Of a stretch of 64,000 nt of DNA, positions 59,409 to 64,000 are shown piece after piece. The DNA lies in the NCBI GenBank assembly GCA_025656455.1, contig JAHXHS010000022.1:1-64000 (forward strand). The letters are read 5' to 3'. The notes under the pieces are model-generated. The model had not been told where the DNA came from, ran no database searches, and saw only the letters and a list, made by a program, of their open reading frames with translations. Source of the stretch: Candidatus Thiodiazotropha sp. (ex Epidulcina cf. delphinae). Lineage in GTDB: Bacteria; Pseudomonadota; Gammaproteobacteria; Chromatiales; Chromatiaceae. Numbering within the stretch: the stretch's first letter is position 1; every line of letters starts with the position of its first letter. The translations under genes and the position numbers were made by a program.

Positions 59409-62333
59409 TTACTCTCTTGAGGCGGGAACAATACTCAGGGATATGGCTTTGCCTCCCCGGATAACCGTCATCTCAGTCTCTTCACCTGCTTTCAGTCCAG
59501 CCATCGCGTTCATGAAATCATGAATAGTCTCGATATCCACACCGGCAAGCGCAACCAGGATATCTCCATCCTTGACACCGGCTTTCTCGGCAGGCGCTCC
59601 TTTCACCGCACCCTGCAGTCTCACGCCTTTCGTTTCTTCATCCTGTCCATAGGACGGAATAGTACCCAGATAGGCGCGCAGATGTTTACGGGAAAGGCCG
59701 CTCTTCTCTCGCGTAACCTCCAAATAGTCCGGCTCTTTTTCTGCTCGGGCAAGTGACCGGGTTATACCGGCCATCAACCGAGCAATATCGCGAATACCTT
59801 CATAGTTGAGCTGCTCCGCCCTGTCTCTTGGCGTGGAGTAGTCTTCATGGGCGCCCGTAAAGGCATTGAGCACGGGAACCCCCTTCATATAAAAGGGGGT
59901 GGAATCCGTTGGCAGGTAGGGGTCGGCTTTGGTGGCGATGGAGAGTCCCACTGGAACGTTGCGTTGCTCTATCTCACGAGACCAACGACTGCTGGAGCCT
60001 GTTCCTTGGATATAGACCTTCTCCCGGAGATGCCCCACCATGTCCATATTGAGGTAGGCGCTCACCTTGCCGCGCAGATAACCGGAGCCTGCCAGTTGAT
60101 CGACGAAGTGAGAGGAGCCCAAGGTGCCGAGCTCTTCGCCAGACCAGGCGATGAACAAGATATCGCGCTTGACGCCGAGCTTGCCGAACCTTTTCAGCCC
60201 TGCTAAATACTGGGCGCTTTCCAATAAGGCCGCCACGCCAGAGGCATTGTCATCCGCGCCATGATGGACCTTTCCACGCTCTTCTTCACGAGCCAACGAA
60301 CCAGAGACCTCCCCGTGACCCAAGTGGTCCAAATGGGCGCCCAGTAGAACAGGGGGCCTACCCGATGGATCATCGGCAGCCAAGCGTGCGATCACGTTGA
60401 GGCCTTGGCGCTTCTCACGGACAATATCCAAACTGGCGGCCAGGCCTATACCCGGTAAGGCGAATCCCGCCGTAACTTCCCCTTTGTCCAGTTGTTTCTG
60501 AAGTTGTTCCAGGTCTTTACCAGCGGACGCCACTATCCGGGATGCCAGGTCGTCACTGACGGAAATGCCGGCGATGGACGTGGTTGCGCTCATTTCATCC
60601 ATCTGAAGATCGATGAGCCGCTGTTTGGCCTCGGCAGCAGGGCCTGTTACCACAATCAAACCCAACGCTCCCCGGCGTTTGGCAACCGACGCCTTATAAG
60701 CCAGGTCCGAGTAGTGGAGCAAATGCCTTCGCCACTCAGGCGAAACCGATTCCGGTTGGAAACGGAACACCATCACCCATTTGTCAGCAACATCCAAGGT
60801 ACCGTAGGAGTCGTAGTCCGGCACCTTGTCTGAGCCGGGTGCGTCAATACCGTAGCCAGCAAATACGATATCCGTTGCTTCGACCCTTCCCGATCGGGAT
60901 AAGGCTAATGGACGCCAATCACGATGCAGTGTCAGCGGTTCCGGTTGGGAAATACCGAAAATTGTCAGCCCATTCTCTTCACCCAGTTTTGCGCCTGCGG
61001 TAAAAGCAAAGGGTTGAAAAAAGCTCTCATCATCGCCGCCAGGCTCGAGTCCCAACTGTTGAAAGACAGCAGCGACATAACTGGTGGCCCGCTGCTCTCC
61101 CCTGGTTCCCGTGAGCCGGCCCTCCATCTCATCGTCGGCCAAACGATGCACATGCAAGCGGAGGTCTTCACGCCTGATAGCATCGGCAGTCGTTGCTAGG
61201 CTCGCCTCAGCTTCAAACATGGCATTGGCGGTATTGGCCCCATCCAGTCCCAGCAAACGACGCGCCACCGTATCGTTCCAATCGGCCAGGAAGATCTGGC
61301 TTTTTTTGTCCGTACCCCGCTTTGAAGTCCAGGAAAGCTGCCTGCCATTGGGCGAGAAGACAGGCAACCCATCGAAACCCATGGTATGGGTCACCCGCAC
61401 CGGCTTCCGCTTACCTTGCGCGTCCACCAAAAACAGTTCAAAGTTCGCAAAACCTTCGCGGTTAGAGGCAAAAATCAGGTAGTCGCCACTGGGATGAAAA
61501 AAAGGCGCCCAGGACATTACCCCCATACGGGTGAGCTGCTTCTCTTTGCCGGTGGCAAGATCCATGGAATAGATCTCGGCCCTGCTGCCGTCCGGGGAGA
61601 AGCGGCGCCAGGTTATTTTGCCACCATCGAAGCTGAAGAAGGGACCGCCGTCATATCCCGGGGAGTCAGTCAATTGGCGCAAATCAGAACCGTCCGCGCG
61701 CATCAGATAGAGATCCATCATGAACGACTTATCGTGTTTGAAAATCTCCTTTTCCGCATCGCTCATCTCTCCCGTATAGGCACGACGATTGGAGGCAAAT
61801 ACAATCAGGCCGCCATCAGGCGAATAAGCGCCTTCAGCATCGTAGCCAAGTGTGGCCGTCAGATTTTTTCGCTGACCAGAGACAACTGTCTGTTCGTAGA
61901 TATCGAAATTTTCGTCATAATCCCAACTGTATCGGCGCTCGCTGCCGGAAGCACGAAAATCCAACTCTTCCTGCATCTTGCGCTTCGCCTCTGGATCATC
62001 ATGCGTGGAAGCGTACAATACCTTGTCATTGGACGGATGAATCCAAGCGCAGGTGGTTTTGCCATCACCAGATGACAACCTATCCACATCCCCGGTCTCC
62101 AGATCCATCAGGTATATCTGGTAGAAAGGATTGGCGTCATCGCGCTCAGACTGGAAAATCATGCTGCTGCCATCGGCATTGAAATAGCCTTCTCCCGCAC
62201 GGCGCCCCTCAAAAGTCAACTGGCGAATGTGTGATAACAGAACAGCCCCGGATTCATCCTGAGAATCGGCAAATGACGATATTGACGATATAAGCGATAA
62301 GAAAAAAACGGTTATAATCAGACCCTTTGACAT
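59409..62333 (-). CDS. TolB-propeller / M28 aminopeptidase / PDZ fusion
   Basis: A 974-residue exported protein, start at ATG 62333 behind GAGGAG. Signal LIITVFFLSLISSISSFA, then about 350 residues of TolB-like propeller repeats (YFNADGSSMIFQSERDDANPFYQIYLMD and similar). A PA-domain region (DKVPDYDSYGTLDVADKWVMVFRF) follows. The M28 zinc peptidase part has LLGAHLDHLGHGE, GADDNASGVAALLESA, WSGEELGTLGSSHFVDQ, NMDMVGHL and AFTGAHEDYSTPRD, and a C-terminal PDZ-like segment (AGVKDGDILVALAGVDIETIHDFM) ends the protein. All three zinc ligand motifs are present. Likely a periplasmic or surface aminopeptidase for peptide scavenging. Confidence 0.88.
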   Translation of the reverse strand: MSKGLIITVFFLSLISSISSFADSQDESGAVLLSHIRQLTFEGRRAGEGYFNADGSSMIFQSERDDANPFYQIYLMDLETGDVDRLSSGDGKTTCAWIHPSNDKVLYASTHDDPEAKRKMQEELDFRASGSERRYSWDYDENFDIYEQTVVSGQRKNLTATLGYDAEGAYSPDGGLIVFASNRRAYTGEMSDAEKEIFKHDKSFMMDLYLMRADGSDLRQLTDSPGYDGGPFFSFDGGKITWRRFSPDGSRAEIYSMDLATGKEKQLTRMGVMSWAPFFHPSGDYLIFASNREGFANFELFLVDAQGKRKPVRVTHTMGFDGLPVFSPNGRQLSWTSKRGTDKKSQIFLADWNDTVARRLLGLDGANTANAMFEAEASLATTADAIRREDLRLHVHRLADDEMEGRLTGTRGEQRATSYVAAVFQQLGLEPGGDDESFFQPFAFTAGAKLGEENGLTIFGISQPEPLTLHRDWRPLALSRSGRVEATDIVFAGYGIDAPGSDKVPDYDSYGTLDVADKWVMVFRFQPESVSPEWRRHLLHYSDLAYKASVAKRRGALGLIVVTGPAAEAKQRLIDLQMDEMSATTSIAGISVSDDLASRIVASAGKDLEQLQKQLDKGEVTAGFALPGIGLAASLDIVREKRQGLNVIARLAADDPSGRPPVLLGAHLDHLGHGEVSGSLAREEERGKVHHGADDNASGVAALLESAQYLAGLKRFGKLGVKRDILFIAWSGEELGTLGSSHFVDQLAGSGYLRGKVSAYLNMDMVGHLREKVYIQGTGSSSRWSREIEQRNVPVGLSIATKADPYLPTDSTPFYMKGVPVLNAFTGAHEDYSTPRDRAEQLNYEGIRDIARLMAGITRSLARAEKEPDYLEVTREKSGLSRKHLRAYLGTIPSYGQDEETKGVRLQGAVKGAPAEKAGVKDGDILVALAGVDIETIHDFMNAMAGLKAGEETEMTVIRGGKAISLSIVPASRE

Positions 62334-62422
62334 TCCCAGACTCCTCAATCTGCCTTACCAACACGAACCGTGACAAAATCGGCACCCCCGCTACGTATCA
62401 TCATATTACCATGATCTAGGCT

Positions 62423-62563
62423 AGTGTCCGTCCAGAAACAAGACAATTTCTCTCGCAAAGACGCAAAGATCGCCAAGGAAAAATAAATGCAATAAAAAAA
62501 CAATAAGTTATAACTTTGCGATCTTGGCGTCTTTGCGAGAGTTTTTCTTTCCGGACGGACACT
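62423..62563. mobile_element. MITE family A, copy 3
   Basis: AGTGTCCGTCCAG / CGGACGGACACT ends with the same arms as copies 1 and 2. The left flank AGGCT reappears only after the next element (62830-62834). This copy inserted first and was then split from its target duplication by the family B element. Confidence 0.88.
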
Positions 62564-62829
62564 AGTGTGGTGTAACGTATAAACTGTACCAATCAGCGAG
62601 ACGCTAAGCCGTTAGCTGCTAGGCGCGTTGCGCCGGGAATGGCGCGCCCTTTCCAAGCAACGCAACAACGCAGATGACGGCTTAGCGTCTCGCCCGAAGG
62701 GAGGCCCGTCAATGCCTCAATCCTGCGTTGCAGCGCTTGACAAGGACGCTGCCATTGCCTGCGCGCTGCGTCTGGTCTTGAGGCATTGACGGGCCTCTGA
62801 TTGGTACAGTTTATACGTTACACCACACT
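62564..62829. mobile_element. MITE family B, copy 2, enlarged and composite
   Basis: Ends AGTGTGGTGTAACGTATAAAC / GTTTATACGTTACACCACACT (given in part) as at 33067, but with about 190 extra bases inside. The extra DNA holds two further palindromes: GAGACGCTAAGCCGT / ACGGCTTAGCGTCTC and GAGGCCCGTCAATGCCTCAA / TTGAGGCATTGACGGGCCTC. Confidence 0.85.
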
Positions 62830-62892
62830 AGGCTAGCTGCCAGTGTCTCGGAATACCCTGTTTAGCGTTCTGAACAATTTCTCATCATCACG

Positions 62893-63798
62893 TCATTGAT
62901 GCTGCAAAAAAGTCTTAATCAGAGTAATGACCAGCAGTATGACAATGTAAAATCCTGAACTGATTATAACCTGCGCTGTCATCCACTCTCGCAATGTATC
63001 ATTCGATGTCAACTGCGGCGCTAGTGAACTCACAGGTAAAAACGATGCCAGCGCAACAAGTGAAAGCACTATCACCAGAAAGTCACCTGAAAACAGCAAA
63101 CTGCTAAAAATCGCTACAGGCAGAAAAACGCCAAATACCCTACTTGCAAGAATACCAACGATCTCCTTTTTAAGAGGGCCTTTGGGAAGGCTGAGTATTA
63201 CGCCCAAATATAGTGATACAAAAAACAACAATGATGTCTTTGTATATTGAAACACTTGTTTTGGGACATCCGAAACCGCAACTTCATTGAGTATGACTCC
63301 CGCAATGATCAGGCTTGACGTAATCGCCACAGGGACAAACGATACAAGCCCTGCCGATGTGGCAATATTATCTTTGCTCTTGGCGATGATCCGTGAAGCA
63401 ATTGGATAAACCAGCAACAACGATATAAAAATTCCCACATCCAAAATAAAAAATTGGGGTAATAAAGCCGGTGATAATAAGGCCACCGCCAGCACACCTC
63501 TATTTCCACCCCCGAATGTCGAATAAGCCAAGAAGTACTTATCCAATCCATATCTGTTATCTTTTAATGCAATCGCAATGGATACCGGAAAAACATGAAG
63601 CATGAACCCAACCACAATTAGAGCGATATAAGATGTCTCAAGCCCGTTACTCCAAAACTGAAACAGTACAACCAGCAGTAAATTATACCAAGTCAGCTTA
63701 TGCAGTATATGTTTATATTTATCAACGAATGCCGGCCTCTTTACCTTCCAAAAGAAACCTGCCATGACCATAGCTATAAACAATATTAGGTCACTCAT
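62893..63798 (-). CDS. AEC-like membrane transporter
   Basis: A 301-residue polytopic membrane protein with about nine hydrophobic segments and a short cytoplasmic middle. The N-terminal LILFIAMVMAGFFWKVKRPAFVDKY and the later glycine-containing helices (STFGGGNRGVLAVALLSP) fit the auxin-efflux-carrier/malonate-type AEC family, but no motif makes it certain. Its substrate is unknown. Forty bases separate its start from the stop of the partial gene to the right, so they may share a transcript. Confidence 0.55.
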   Translation of the reverse strand: MSDLILFIAMVMAGFFWKVKRPAFVDKYKHILHKLTWYNLLLVVLFQFWSNGLETSYIALIVVGFMLHVFPVSIAIALKDNRYGLDKYFLAYSTFGGGNRGVLAVALLSPALLPQFFILDVGIFISLLLVYPIASRIIAKSKDNIATSAGLVSFVPVAITSSLIIAGVILNEVAVSDVPKQVFQYTKTSLLFFVSLYLGVILSLPKGPLKKEIVGILASRVFGVFLPVAIFSSLLFSGDFLVIVLSLVALASFLPVSSLAPQLTSNDTLREWMTAQVIISSGFYIVILLVITLIKTFLQHQ

Positions 63799-63838
63799 TG
63801 CTTATGCCCAGGGATGCCGCCGCATCTTGCATTCATTA

Positions 63839-64000
63839 TTATTTCATTTTTCCTAGAGAGTGGCTGATGCTTAAGGTCGCTTTTGATGTCAGCGACTCCC
63901 TTGTCAGATCAAACAACTTGCGCAGTCCGTAGATACCAATCTCTTTATTTATCGTATCTTTCGCTGCCAGATCCAGATGTTCGGGCCTGAGATAGACACA
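63839..64000 (-). CDS. 3' end of an unidentified gene, cut by the window
   Basis: An open frame of 53 codons runs off the right edge and ends TAA at 63841-63839. It reads VYLRPEHLDLAAKDTINKE, IGIYGLRKLFDLTRESL, then TSKATLSISHSLGKMK. It is a soluble charged C-terminus and no family was recognised. The 40-base gap to the AEC-like gene suggests one operon. Confidence 0.45.
   Translation of the reverse strand, partial: CVYLRPEHLDLAAKDTINKEIGIYGLRKLFDLTRESLTSKATLSISHSLGKMK

Overview
The window looks like a chromosomal segment of a free-living or symbiotic gammaproteobacterium. Supporting signs are Kdo/heptose LPS genes, MsbA, TonB-dependent receptors, a methylcitrate operon, c-type cytochromes and several c-di-GMP/two-component proteins. 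A sulfur-oxidising Chromatiales/Sedimenticola-like host is my guess from overall gene style, not something the sequence proves. No rRNA, tRNA or CRISPR array was seen.

Left region (1 to about 11.5 kb) is AT-rich and accessory. It is an array of single-gene units, almost all on the minus strand, separated by integron attC recombination sites or half-sites. No integrase gene is visible, so it looks like an orphan cassette array (CALIN). Cassettes carry a lipoprotein, a ParE-type toxin with its antitoxin, a deoxyribosyltransferase/TIR-like protein, a dGTPase, a TIGR04141/DUF6119 protein, a response regulator and unknowns. A 580-residue P-loop ATPase on the opposite strand and a beheaded AAA ATPase are also present. 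The array is shredded by two mobile families: 3' tails of group II introns sitting inside attC sites, and fragments and hairpins of a REP-associated (Y1) transposase. Several ORFs start or stop inside these repeats.

Middle (12 to 25 kb) is GC-rich. First comes a propionate/2-methylcitrate operon, prpE - GntR regulator - prpB - prpC - prpD, preceded by paired TGTCGACA palindromes and interrupted by AT-rich palindromic elements. Next comes the most striking locus of the window, at 19343-20976. A 225-residue precursor carries 18 TTxxxxEE motifs and overlaps an ATP-grasp ligase by one base. This is the layout of a plesiocin-type graspetide (omega-ester RiPP), with far more cores than the type member. 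The pair is boxed in by two inverted copies of a 162-bp MITE-like element and, inside those, two direct copies of a hairpin repeat. An FMN glutamate-synthase-like protein and an MscS channel follow.

25 to 43 kb is an LPS/cell-surface block: hldE-msbA-waaA, a lauroyl-type acyltransferase, a heptosyltransferase, six glycosyltransferases, an O-antigen ligase and a sulfotransferase, with a dienoyl-CoA-reductase-like SDR at its edge. 43 to 59 kb is sensory. It holds two substrate-binding proteins and a sensor kinase facing two tandem TonB receptors, each preceded by a conserved 13-codon leader ORF that ends in the receptor start codon. After these come REC-GGDEF-EAL, REC, TPR, a five-heme cytochrome and a GGDEF protein with a membrane-anchored sensor. 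59 to 64 kb has a TolB-propeller/M28 peptidase/PDZ fusion, nested MITEs, an AEC-like transporter and the 3' end of an unidentified gene. MITE-like inverted repeats of at least five families are scattered through nearly every long intergenic gap.
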